Shown here piece after piece: positions 1 to 7,911 of a DNA stretch of 39,200 bases; position 1 is the stretch's first letter, and the number at the start of each line of letters is the position of its first letter. The position numbers and the translations under genes were made by a program. Origin of the DNA: an uncultured Burkholderiales bacterium (GTDB lineage Bacteria > Pseudomonadota > Gammaproteobacteria > Burkholderiales > Burkholderiaceae_E); the NCBI GenBank assembly GCA_903903975.1, contig CAIVAS010000017.1:1-39200 (forward strand), written 5' to 3'. The notes below the pieces were generated by a model. The model was given only the letters and a program-made list of their open reading frames with translations, was not told where the DNA came from and searched no databases.

Positions 1-486
1 GACATAGGGATAAAGCGCGAGCGCCAGAAAGAGCGCCGCAGCCGGCAGCGATCGGACCTGCGGGAACCAGTAGTCGCCGACCTTCCAGCCCATCGACACG
101 CGCAGCCAGGTCTGCAGGCTGCCGCTGGTGTCGAGAAAATCGGTGTAGGCATAGGCCATCACGAATGCCGGCATGGCCAACGGCAGGATCAGGCCCACCT
201 CGAGAATACGACGCCCGGGAAACTCGAAGGCCGCGACCAGCCATCCGGCACCCACGCCAAGCAGCAGGACGAATGCGCCAACCAGCATCACCAGCACAAC
301 CGACGTGACGGTGTAGCGCGGCAGCACCGTACTGACCAGATGCAGCAGCGAATCGAGCGGCGCCGGCTGCAGGGCGACACCGCTCAGTGCGAGCAGCGGC
401 GCAATGATGGCTAGCGCCAGAGCAACCGCGAACCAGACCAGCGGAGACATTCGCATCGGAGACTTTGCGCCCATCACAGCAGGCAT
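1..486 (-). CDS. fbpB: Iron(III) ABC transporter permease, FbpB-like (partial, N-terminal part)
   Basis: Inner-membrane permease of a ferric-iron (Fbp/Sfu-type) ABC importer; only about the first 160 residues lie in the window and the frame stays open to base 1. On the minus strand it reads from ATG 486 (or in-frame ATG 474) through a hydrophobic N-terminal helix (WFAVALALAIIAPLLAL), a second membrane segment (VVLVMLVGAFVLLLGVGAG) and the stretch LPLAMPAFVMAYAYTDFLD, which I recognise as characteristic of FbpB-type permeases. It diverges from the ATPase gene fbpC, and a Fur-box match lies between them, which supports an iron role. Neither start has a well-placed ribosome site. A general polyamine or sulfate-type permease is less likely because of the conserved block and the Fur box. 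Confidence 0.8.
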   Translation of the reverse strand, partial: MPAVMGAKSPMRMSPLVWFAVALALAIIAPLLALSGVALQPAPLDSLLHLVSTVLPRYTVTSVVLVMLVGAFVLLLGVGAGWLVAAFEFPGRRILEVGLILPLAMPAFVMAYAYTDFLDTSGSLQTWLRVSMGWKVGDYWFPQVRSLPAAALFLALALYPYV

Positions 487-519
487 CCCTGCGCAGTGCG
501 CGCTACAATTGCATATCGA

Positions 520-538
520 GATGAGAATTATAGGCATT
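520..538. promoter_or_regulatory. Putative Fur box between fbpB and fbpC
   Basis: The 19 bases at 520-538 (GATGAGAATTATAGGCATT) match the inverted-repeat Fur operator AATGAGAATTATTCTCATT at 15 of 19 positions: the left arm is near-perfect and the right arm keeps CATT. The site lies in the short divergent region between two iron-transport genes, where a Fur-Fe dimer could repress both. The match was judged by eye. Confidence 0.6.
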
Positions 539-600
539 CACATCTGATGCATGACGACGTCATCAGCAAGACGGCTGCAAACATCCGAATAGCGGCAGCC

Positions 601-1722
601 ATGCCGATCCGTCCCACGACCCGGTACGACGGCAGTCCGCCGGCGCTTCAGGTCGCCGACCTGTCGGTGAGCTTCGATACCGAAGCGGGACGACTGCAGG
701 TCCTCAAGCACCTCGAGTTCTCGCTTGCGAGCGGGGAAATCGGCTGCCTGCTGGGTGGGTCCGGCTGTGGTAAGACCACTGCCTTGCGCGCGATTGCCGG
801 CTTTATCCGCCCCGACCTCGGCTCAATCGAGGTCGATGGCCAACGCGTAAGCTCGCCGGCTCAGGTACTGGCACCCGAAAAGCGGGGAGTGGGCGTGGTC
901 TTTCAGGACTACGCGCTGTTTCCGCATCTCGATGTCGCGGGCAATATCGCCTTTGGTTTGCGCCGCATGAGCGCCAGCCAGAAACGCGAGCGGGTCGCTC
1001 AGATGCTCGATCTGGTCGGACTCAAAGGGACCGCTGAGCGCTTCCCCCATGAGCTCTCGGGCGGGCAGCAGCAGCGGATCGCGTTAGCACGAGCGCTCGC
1101 GCCATCGCCGTCGATCCTGCTGCTCGATGAGCCCTTCTCCAATCTCGACCCCGACCTTCGCGAGACGCTGGCGCTCGAATTGCGCGACATCCTCAAGCGG
1201 CATGGCACGACTGCGCTGCTGGTGACTCACGACCAGTACGAGGCCTTCGCGCTGGCCGATTCGATCGGTGTCATGGAAGACGGCCGGATCGCGCAGTGGG
1301 ACGAGGCCTACCGGCTCTATCACCATCCCGCCTCGCGCAGCGTGGCCGACTTCGTTGGCATGGGCGTGTTTCTGCCGGGACGACTGATCGAGGGTGAACA
1401 GGGCCCAAGCGTCAGCGTCGAATTGGGCAGTCTGCCAATCGACCAGGCAGAAGACCGAATCCAGGCACGCAGCAATGTCGGGCGCTCAGGCGAACTGACG
1501 GTGCTGCTTCGCCCCGACGATGTCGTGCACGACGATGCCAGTCCGATCATGGCCAGCGTGGTTCGCAAGGCATTTCGCGGTGCGCAGTTTCTCTATACGG
1601 TTGAATTGCCAAGCGGCCAGCGCCTGCTGGCGCTGGTGCCAAGTCACCACGACCATCGGGTCGGCGAGGCGATCGGCATTCGTTTTGCGGCCGATCACAT
1701 CGTGACCTTCGCCGCCGACTGA
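601..1722 (+). CDS. fbpC: Iron(III) ABC transporter ATP-binding protein, FbpC-like
   Basis: Cytoplasmic ATPase that powers ferric-iron import together with the divergent FbpB. Counting from ATG 601 (373 residues): Walker A GGSGCGKT at 52-59, Q-loop FQDYALFPH near 101, signature LSGGQ at 152-156, Walker B ILLLDE at 172-177, H-loop histidine 210, and a C-terminal TOBE-like region of about 130 residues that is usual for Fbp/Pot-type ATPases. The frame is open from GTG 496, but that start would place the Fur box (520-538) inside the gene, so ATG 547 or ATG 601 is more plausible. I chose 601 because homologues begin only 10-20 residues before the first strand of the nucleotide-binding domain; neither start has a clear ribosome site. 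Its stop lies two bases from the stop of the convergent DUF1631 gene. Confidence 0.85.
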   Translation: MPIRPTTRYDGSPPALQVADLSVSFDTEAGRLQVLKHLEFSLASGEIGCLLGGSGCGKTTALRAIAGFIRPDLGSIEVDGQRVSSPAQVLAPEKRGVGVVFQDYALFPHLDVAGNIAFGLRRMSASQKRERVAQMLDLVGLKGTAERFPHELSGGQQQRIALARALAPSPSILLLDEPFSNLDPDLRETLALELRDILKRHGTTALLVTHDQYEAFALADSIGVMEDGRIAQWDEAYRLYHHPASRSVADFVGMGVFLPGRLIEGEQGPSVSVELGSLPIDQAEDRIQARSNVGRSGELTVLLRPDDVVHDDASPIMASVVRKAFRGAQFLYTVELPSGQRLLALVPSHHDHRVGEAIGIRFAADHIVTFAAD

Positions 1723-1724
1723 GC

Positions 1725-4220
1725 TCAGTTGATCAGAACGGCCTTGCGGTCTGCCAGGCGGGCACGCAATTCATCCATTCGCAATGACAGCGCCCGTCGG
1801 TCGGGGCGGCGCACCAGCAGCAGGACCGTGCGGCGTGAATTGATCCAGGCCACCTTGAACTGCCTCGTGCGGCCTTCCCGGCCCAGCACTTCGATCCAGT
1901 CGCCACGACCCAATCGTGCGATCGCGTCGTCAGCGCCGATCAACAAGCGCGTGGGCTGAGCGGGAAAATCGGTCAGATCCAGCGAATTGAGCACCGTCAG
2001 CAGACGATCATCAGCCGCCTTGCTGGTGGGCGTCTCGAGATGACGTGGCTTGAGCGGCGCGGTGTCGGGGTCGATGCTCCCCGGGTCGACGATTTGCTGA
2101 TCGAGTACAGGCGGCGATACGCGACGAATGGTGTCGGCCTCAAGCACTGTCGCGCCGCCATCGTTCGTTTGAGCCGCGGTCTCGGCCGCTTCAACGCCAC
2201 GCGCCACCGGCGCTGACCGGCTGTCTGGGCGAGGACCCGTGTCGACGCTGCGTTGCATCGCCAGAGTCGTGTGATCGGATTCAAGGTCCGAATCGGCGTG
2301 CGTCGATTCATCAAAGCCCCCTGCCCTGGGCACCTTCTGCATTTTGCGAAGATGGATGAGAAAGATCTCATCGAGAAAGGGCTGGTATTCCTCGGGCCGC
2401 GCACCGATGTCGGACACCCCCTGGGTGAGCGGTCGAATCAGCGGCGGAATTCGGCTCGCCAGTTGACGACGACTCGGCTCGGGCCCCGAATCGTCCAGAC
2501 TCCACAGCAGGTCGTCGACGACCTGAACCGCGACGCGAAACTGCGGACTGTCTTCACCGTCGCGCAAGGCGGCTGTGCGCATCTGGCGCAACCAGACACT
2601 GAGAAGGAAATCGCGAACCGATGCCGGCACGGTGCGATTGGCGAGGCGGTCATTGAGCTGCTGTTGCAGCCTGCGGGTGACGTCCTGCTCCTGTTCGCTC
2701 GAAGGACGTCTGCTGAAATCGCGCCGGTTGCGCCGGCCCGGCACCGCGTCGAGCGACTCGCGTTCATTGGTGATGCGAGCCACCAGGGCGGCAACCCCTT
2801 TTGAGGCACGGTGATATTCGCGCTGCACCTGTTCGCTAAGCACAGTCGATCGCGCCTGCAGGGCATACGAGACCACTTCGACTGCGCGAACTACGGTCTC
2901 GATACGACGATAAAGCTCGCTGCCGGGCGTGATCTCATCAGCATAGGCCACCGAAATGGCCGATACGCTTTCGACAAGTCGCCTGATCGAGCGGCGGTCG
3001 TCACCCAGATAGCCCGGATCGAGCGCGGCGAGCGTCGCTGCAGGCTGCTGAAGGCGCCACATGAGCGCCTTGGCCGCCTCGGGCATGCGCGCATCATCGA
3101 CCACATAGTCGAACATCACGGCGACCATCTCGATCGCAGCCACCTGCGCCGGCGGAGCCTTGTTGGCGATCAGGTGCTGGCGCGGCGCATCGAAGAACCG
3201 CTGCCTCGCCTCGCGCGAAAAAGGCTCCAGGCCAAGGCTTGTCGCAAATGCGGCGCCGTCGAGTTCGATGTCCAGCGCTTTCGGAAGCAGGACTGCCTGT
3301 CGAAAACTGCTTTCAGCGCCACCCTGTGACACCAGAGGCTGCAGCCCGAGCACCCCAGCCGCCGCCACACTGGCGGCCACCGAGTCTCTGGACGATTTGA
3401 CAGGCGGCCGGCCGACCGCAGGAACGCTGATTTCCGTCGGGATGGGGTCAGTCTGAGACACGGATGCGCCCGGCGCCTGAGCAATGAGCACGACATCACG
3501 CTCGGGGCTCATCACCGGACTCGCCGGCAAGGCCTGCGGATCAGGCGGCGCCGGCAGGCGATCAACGCCCTGAAGTGCCAACCACTGATCGGTCTGCGAA
3601 ATCACGTCAGCCAAGGGTTGCGCCATTTCTTCGAGGACCACCGCCCTGATTTCATGGCGCAGGCCGCGCTCTTCGACAAACGGGCGCAAAGCCTCTATGG
3701 CGGCCGCGGCCAACACCGAGGCGCCAAGCGGTGCTCGCGGCTCGATTGACCGGCGCAGCGTCAAGGCCTCGATGCGTCGCAGCCATGAGTGGTAGGTCTC
3801 GCCGAGCGCTTCGCGAATCGCATTGGACAGTTCGTCGCAAAGGATCTGGAGATCGAGTTCGTGGTCGGGCAGCAAAATCAGGAACGCGCCTTCATCGCCT
3901 GCGGAGCGGCTCTGATTGATCTCGAGCAGCCGGAAGGTCAGATCGTAAAGTTGCGCAAGCGATCGTTGCGATCGAGTCGCGCTTTCGCCTCGCAGAACCT
4001 CGGCCGCAACACGCAGGCTGCGTTGCATCCCCGCCTGCCTGGACAGGCTGACGCTGTTTTCAAGCCGATCAGCGAGCAGCGGTATGGACCCGTCCAGACT
4101 GCGGACGAAGCCCTGACCGAACCGCTCACGGGCTTCGGTAAACAGCGAAAAGCGGTCGATTTCGGCCAAAATATTTGAGTGCCGACGCCAGGCGCTCGGG
4201 GGGGTTTTCAATTTGGTCAT
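1725..4220 (-). CDS. DUF1631 family protein
   Basis: An 831-residue protein of the DUF1631 family, common in Beta- and Gammaproteobacteria and of no established function. It has no signal peptide or membrane helix and is probably cytosolic. The N-terminus (LFTEARERFGQG, then a long helical region) and the C-terminal beta-rich block (LGRGDWIEVLGREGRTRQFK, then VAWINSRRTVLLLVRRPDRR) are typical of the family; the C-terminal block resembles a PilZ-like barrel. A low-complexity linker (about residues 220-300) and a second Asp/Thr/Pro-rich linker (about 625-740) separate the folded parts. It starts at ATG 4220, 76 bases from the divergent CoA-transferase gene. An older database name, 'thymidine phosphorylase', has no support here. 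Confidence 0.8.
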   Translation of the reverse strand: MTKLKTPPSAWRRHSNILAEIDRFSLFTEARERFGQGFVRSLDGSIPLLADRLENSVSLSRQAGMQRSLRVAAEVLRGESATRSQRSLAQLYDLTFRLLEINQSRSAGDEGAFLILLPDHELDLQILCDELSNAIREALGETYHSWLRRIEALTLRRSIEPRAPLGASVLAAAAIEALRPFVEERGLRHEIRAVVLEEMAQPLADVISQTDQWLALQGVDRLPAPPDPQALPASPVMSPERDVVLIAQAPGASVSQTDPIPTEISVPAVGRPPVKSSRDSVAASVAAAGVLGLQPLVSQGGAESSFRQAVLLPKALDIELDGAAFATSLGLEPFSREARQRFFDAPRQHLIANKAPPAQVAAIEMVAVMFDYVVDDARMPEAAKALMWRLQQPAATLAALDPGYLGDDRRSIRRLVESVSAISVAYADEITPGSELYRRIETVVRAVEVVSYALQARSTVLSEQVQREYHRASKGVAALVARITNERESLDAVPGRRNRRDFSRRPSSEQEQDVTRRLQQQLNDRLANRTVPASVRDFLLSVWLRQMRTAALRDGEDSPQFRVAVQVVDDLLWSLDDSGPEPSRRQLASRIPPLIRPLTQGVSDIGARPEEYQPFLDEIFLIHLRKMQKVPRAGGFDESTHADSDLESDHTTLAMQRSVDTGPRPDSRSAPVARGVEAAETAAQTNDGGATVLEADTIRRVSPPVLDQQIVDPGSIDPDTAPLKPRHLETPTSKAADDRLLTVLNSLDLTDFPAQPTRLLIGADDAIARLGRGDWIEVLGREGRTRQFKVAWINSRRTVLLLVRRPDRRALSLRMDELRARLADRKAVLIN

Positions 4221-4296
4221 ACTACGTCAACGCAGTAAGCGACTTTGTGATGGAATTGCCACCTTCGCCGGTTAGTCGGCCCTGATCACCCCCACT

Positions 4297-5532
4297 ATGC
4301 CGACCCCTAATACCGCCGTCGCACACCCCCTGAGCGGCATCCGAATCATCGAATTCTCGGCCTTCGTCGCAGCCCCCTCGAGCGGGCTGGCACTGGCTCA
4401 GCTTGGCGCAGATGTCATTCGTATCGACCCGCTCGGCGGCAACATTGATGCCCGCCGATTGCCGGTCAATGCCAAGGGCCTCAGTCTGTATTGGGCCTCG
4501 CTCAATCATGGCAAGCGATCAATCGAGATCGATCCGCGCAAACCGGAAGGTCAAAAGCTTCTGCAGGCGCTGATTGCGGCACCCGGCGAGTCGGCCGGCA
4601 TCTTCGTGACCAACCTCGGCGTCGACGGCGCGCTCGGCTATGAAGCGCTCAGCGCGCTGCGCCCGGATCTGATCATGGTGCAGCTCACCGGCTCGCCGGA
4701 TGGCGCCAACGCGGTTGATTACACCGTCAATTGCGCAGCCGGGTTTCCGCTGCTGACCGGCGACGGCGACAAACCGGTCAACCACGTGCTGCCCGCCTGG
4801 GATCTGCTTGCCGGCATGACGATCGCAACAGCGGTACTGGCTGCCGAACGACATCGTCGGATAACCGGTCAGGGCCAACTGGTGACACTGACGCTGGCCG
4901 ATGTTGCCTTTGCGGCAGTCGCCAATCTGGGCTATCTGGCCGATGCCGAAGTCAATCACAACCGTCGAAGTGCCGATGGCAACTTCCTTTATGGCGCCTA
5001 TGGCGATGCCTTTCGCACCGCCGATGCGCGTCATGTCATGGTGGTGGCCATCAGCGATCGTCAGTGGAAAGCGCTCGCCAAAGCGGTCGGTGTCGATGAG
5101 GCACTGACTGCAGCGGCAACCGCCCTCGGGCATCGGCTCGACAGTGAAGAGGGTCGCTGGCAGGCGCGCGAGCTGATCTCGGCATTTCTGCGCCCCTGGT
5201 TTGCCAAGCGCAATCTGGCCGAGGTTGGCGCTGCCTTCACCGACCGGGCGCTGCTCTGGGGCCCGTACCGCAACGTCGAGCAGATGCTCGCCGAAGATCC
5301 GCGGGTCAGCGAATCCAACCCGATGTTCGCCCGCATCGAACATGCCGGCTATGGGCGTTTTCTCACTGCGGGCAGCCCGCTCGAATTCACTGCCGCGCCG
5401 CGATTGGCGCCAGCGCCAGCGCCGCAAATCGGCGATCAGACAGGTGAGGTGCTGCGCGAAATCCTTGGTCTGAGCCAGACTCAGGTCGAGGCACTCCAGG
5501 CTGCAGCCGTGGTCGGCGGCCCGAAATCCTGA
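4297..5532 (+). CDS. mct: 2-methylfumaryl-CoA isomerase (mesaconyl-CoA C1-C4 CoA transferase), CaiB/BaiF family
   Basis: A 411-residue class III CoA-transferase. It closely follows, as I remember it, the Chloroflexus Mct of the 3-hydroxypropionate bicycle, which moves CoA within one molecule from the C1 to the C4 carboxyl of mesaconate. Shared blocks include FVAAPSSGLALAQLGADVIR near 23-42, VDYTVN at 140-145, NHVLPAWD at 162-169, LAAERHRR at 181-188, a FLYGAYGDAF block and the end SPLEFTAAPRL. Asp169 is the expected catalytic aspartate of the family. The next gene, 67 bases on, encodes a methylsuccinyl-CoA dehydrogenase-like enzyme whose product is the substrate of Mct, which strengthens the call. 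It starts at ATG 4297 without a clear ribosome site. An ordinary intermolecular CoA-transferase of unknown substrate is the alternative. Confidence 0.75.
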   Translation: MPTPNTAVAHPLSGIRIIEFSAFVAAPSSGLALAQLGADVIRIDPLGGNIDARRLPVNAKGLSLYWASLNHGKRSIEIDPRKPEGQKLLQALIAAPGESAGIFVTNLGVDGALGYEALSALRPDLIMVQLTGSPDGANAVDYTVNCAAGFPLLTGDGDKPVNHVLPAWDLLAGMTIATAVLAAERHRRITGQGQLVTLTLADVAFAAVANLGYLADAEVNHNRRSADGNFLYGAYGDAFRTADARHVMVVAISDRQWKALAKAVGVDEALTAAATALGHRLDSEEGRWQARELISAFLRPWFAKRNLAEVGAAFTDRALLWGPYRNVEQMLAEDPRVSESNPMFARIEHAGYGRFLTAGSPLEFTAAPRLAPAPAPQIGDQTGEVLREILGLSQTQVEALQAAAVVGGPKS

Positions 5533-5599
5533 CCCTTGCAAGCCGGCTGCCCTCCCCGACTGCAGCCTCTCGTTCCATCCTCAATAAAGCCGATACCCC

Positions 5600-7300
5600 A
5601 TGACAAGCGCAAGCGTTGCCGCCGCACCCAAAACTTCCGGGCCCTTGCCCGTCTCGTATCGCGATGCCGACTACCGCAGCGCGCTGCTCGCGTGTGACCG
5701 GCTCCTTGCGTCGCTGCGCAAGCAACTCAAGGCACACCTGGGGGACGGCGACCCCGAATCATTGAACACCGAGCAGGCGCGCGTCCATGGCTTTGCCTGG
5801 GCGGCCACCTACGTGCGGGCCTTGCACGAAATGCAGGGTTGGGCCAGTCGTCTTGCCGCAGGCAAGCGCCTTGGCGAACTCGAGTCGCTGCTGGTTCAGG
5901 CCGCTTTCGGCGAATACCTCGCTCAGCTTGCCGGCGGCCTGCCAATGAGTCAGGGCGAGATCTTTCGCCCCGACCTGATCGATGTCAGCGGCGAGGCGAT
6001 CGCGCAATTCGTTGCCGACCCCGCGGTCAAGGCCTTGCGTTCAGAGGGTTTCGCACCGCCCGTGCGCAGCCGGATTGCGACGCTGCTGGCTGAAGGCCGA
6101 GCCACGCGGTCGTTTGGCGATGCCGGCTTCGAAGACAGCTCGCTTGATGAGATTCGTGAGCAGTTTGCACGGTGGTCGGATGATCATGCCGAGGCGGCCC
6201 ATGGCTGGCACCTGCGCAATGAGCTGATCCCCGATGAGGTGATTGCCGAACTCGGCGAGCTCGGCGTTTTCGGGCTGACCGTCCCTGAGTCGTGGGGCGG
6301 ATCCGGAATGGGCAAGACCGCGATGTGCGTCGTGACCGAAGAACTGTCGCGCGGCTGGATCGGGCTTGGGTCGCTCGGCACCCGCACCGAAATCGCCTGC
6401 GAACTCATCCTTCTGAACGGCACCCCTGGGCAGCAGTCTGATCTGCTGCCGGGCCTGGTGAGCGGCAAAATCATCCCGACCGCGTCATTTACCGAGCCCG
6501 ACACCGGCTCCGATCTGGCCTCGCTGCGAACCCGCGCCGAGCCTGCCACGAGCGCAGACGGTCGTGCGGTCTGGCGCATTTCGGGCAACAAGACCTGGAC
6601 GACCCATGGTGCCCGCAGCGATGTCATGACCCTGCTCGCCCGCACCGAACGCGATCAGCCAGGCTATCGGGGCCTGTCAATGTTCCTGGTGTCCAAACCT
6701 CGCGGCACCGATGCCAACCCCTTTCCTGCACCGGGCATGAGCGGCAGCGAGATTGAAGTGCTTGGCTATCGGGGAATGAAGGAATACGAAATCGGCTTCG
6801 ATGCCTACGAGATTCCGGCAACGGCCTTGCTGGGCGGCGAACCGGGCAATGGCTTCAAGCAGTTGATGCGGACCTTCGAGAGCGCGCGAATCCAGACCGC
6901 AGCCCGTGCAGTCGGCGTCGCGCAAAGCGCCCTCGAACTCGGCCTGGCTTATGCCGTCGATCGTCAGCAGTTCGGCAGACCGATCATCCGGTTTCCACGA
7001 GTCGCCGACAAACTGGCCTGGATGGCCGTCGAAATCATGATCGCCCGCCAGCTCACGCTTTTTGCAGCGAGGCAGAAAGACGCCGGTCGGCGCTGTGATC
7101 TCGAGGCCGGCATGTCGAAACTGCTGGCGGCAAGGGTGGCATGGTCATGCGCAGACAACGCCGCGCAAGTGCATGGCGGCAACGGCTACGCGTTGGAATA
7201 CCGCATCAGCCGCGTTCTGGTCGATGCGCGCATCCTCAATGTCTTTGAAGGCGCCGCCGAAATCCAGGCTGGCATCGTCGCCCGCGTGCTGATCGACTGA
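5600..7300 (+). CDS. mcd: (2S)-methylsuccinyl-CoA dehydrogenase-like acyl-CoA dehydrogenase
   Basis: A 566-residue FAD-dependent acyl-CoA dehydrogenase. Ordinary family members have about 380-400 residues; this one has about 170 extra at the N-terminus, as in methylsuccinyl-CoA dehydrogenase of the ethylmalonyl-CoA pathway. The extension carries the blocks GFAWAATYVRALHEMQGWA (64-82) and FGEYLAQLAGGLPMSQGEI (103-121), which I recognise from Mcd. The core has TEPDTGSDLASLRTRA (298-313, flavin region), QFGRPI (457-462), QVHGGNGYALEYRISR (523-538) and catalytic Glu550 in NVFEGAAEIQ. Expected reaction: (2S)-methylsuccinyl-CoA to mesaconyl-C1-CoA, with electrons passing to electron-transfer flavoprotein. 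It lies just downstream of the mct-like gene in the same direction, probably in one operon. Other substituted-succinyl-CoA substrates cannot be excluded. Confidence 0.78.
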   Translation: MTSASVAAAPKTSGPLPVSYRDADYRSALLACDRLLASLRKQLKAHLGDGDPESLNTEQARVHGFAWAATYVRALHEMQGWASRLAAGKRLGELESLLVQAAFGEYLAQLAGGLPMSQGEIFRPDLIDVSGEAIAQFVADPAVKALRSEGFAPPVRSRIATLLAEGRATRSFGDAGFEDSSLDEIREQFARWSDDHAEAAHGWHLRNELIPDEVIAELGELGVFGLTVPESWGGSGMGKTAMCVVTEELSRGWIGLGSLGTRTEIACELILLNGTPGQQSDLLPGLVSGKIIPTASFTEPDTGSDLASLRTRAEPATSADGRAVWRISGNKTWTTHGARSDVMTLLARTERDQPGYRGLSMFLVSKPRGTDANPFPAPGMSGSEIEVLGYRGMKEYEIGFDAYEIPATALLGGEPGNGFKQLMRTFESARIQTAARAVGVAQSALELGLAYAVDRQQFGRPIIRFPRVADKLAWMAVEIMIARQLTLFAARQKDAGRRCDLEAGMSKLLAARVAWSCADNAAQVHGGNGYALEYRISRVLVDARILNVFEGAAEIQAGIVARVLID

Positions 7301-7431
7301 CCTGGACGAGGCATCGCAGCACTCGATCAGCGTATACCGACATGCCGTACCTGAAGTTTTGGCGCCACGTCGTGCAATAAGACACGTTGCAGACACCATT
7401 TGTCCGGGAGCAAACTCCACTCAGCGCGAGA

Positions 7432-7461
7432 TTCACACTGGCTGTTTCGCGACCGCTAAAT
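7432..7461 (+). promoter_or_regulatory. Candidate sigma-70 promoter for the small gene at 7499
   Basis: TTCACA at 7432-7437 (five of six to TTGACA) is followed 18 bases later by CTAAAT at 7456-7461, a weak -10 element. This would give a leader of roughly 30 bases before the ATG at 7499. It is the best candidate I can find in the 198-base gap 7301-7498, which otherwise shows nothing definite. Confidence 0.25.
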
Positions 7462-7481
7462 TGGATCTCATTCATCCCACT

Positions 7482-7490
7482 AGGAAGGAG
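7482..7490 (+). promoter_or_regulatory. Strong Shine-Dalgarno site AGGAAGGAG
   Basis: The purine-rich run AGGAAGGAG at 7482-7490 ends eight bases before ATG 7499. This near-ideal spacing decides the start of the small gene and argues against the in-frame GTG at 7490. It is the best ribosome site in the window. Confidence 0.65.
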
Positions 7491-7498
7491 TGCAGACC

Positions 7499-7723
7499 AT
7501 GGACCACGACAACACCGCCGACTTCAGCGACAGCGTCCCGTGCTCGCTGACAGAAATCCTCGAGCCGACCGCGGCATTGGCCGCTGCCCAGCGCATGCAG
7601 CGCTGGTATCGCTCGACCCCGCAGGGCGCAGCACACTCGCAGTTCGGCCGTGACGGCCGACGCATCGAAGCCCGGATGGTTCTCGAGCAGATCGAGACCG
7701 AACAGGAAATCGAAACCGTCTGA
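7499..7723 (+). CDS. Small hypothetical protein (74 residues)
   Basis: I do not recognise a family. The predicted 74-residue protein begins MDHDNTADFSD, is acidic at both ends (the tail is EQIETEQEIETV) and has a basic, aromatic centre (RMQRWYRSTPQG, then GRDGRRIEARM). It has no signal peptide, membrane helix or cysteine pair, so it is probably a small cytosolic protein. Reality as a gene rests on the excellent ribosome site, the candidate promoter, and the absence of a competing frame. It stands alone between mcd and the SRAP gene, and a perfect 9-bp hairpin lies 23 bases after its stop. Confidence 0.6.
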   Translation: MDHDNTADFSDSVPCSLTEILEPTAALAAAQRMQRWYRSTPQGAAHSQFGRDGRRIEARMVLEQIETEQEIETV

Positions 7724-7745
7724 AGCAGCCGCCCATCGGACAGGT

Positions 7746-7768
7746 GCCTGTCACGTCGGGTGACAGGC
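7746..7768. other. Perfect 9-bp inverted repeat, possible terminator or operator
   Basis: GCCTGTCAC at 7746-7754 and GTGACAGGC at 7760-7768 are perfectly complementary around the five-base loop GTCGG. The repeat lies just after the small gene and 143 bases before the SRAP gene. No T-run follows on either strand, so it is not a canonical intrinsic terminator. It could stabilise the 3' end of the small transcript or bind a regulator. Confidence 0.45.
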
Positions 7769-7911
7769 GAATACCGCGGCTCAACTCACCGATCGCAGGT
7801 CGCAGCCGAAGCGGCGTCTGAGTCGGTGAGATCCGGGCTTTGCATGGCAATGTCCTGATTGCCGCTGACCGAAAGCGTGCGAGCGCGATCGAGCAGGCTA
7901 CCATTCAGGGC

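Noticed and set aside
496-600. Upstream GTG start for fbpC at 496
   Set aside because: It would place the Fur box inside the gene and add a non-conserved N-terminus.
4519-5541. Minus-strand open frame (340 codons) opposite mct
   Set aside because: The plus strand holds a convincing CoA-transferase across the same bases; the reverse frame has no family features.
7749-7767. LexA-like CTGT...ACAG arms upstream of the SRAP gene
   Set aside because: The spacing between CTGT and ACAG is 11 bases, whereas the proteobacterial LexA box needs eight.
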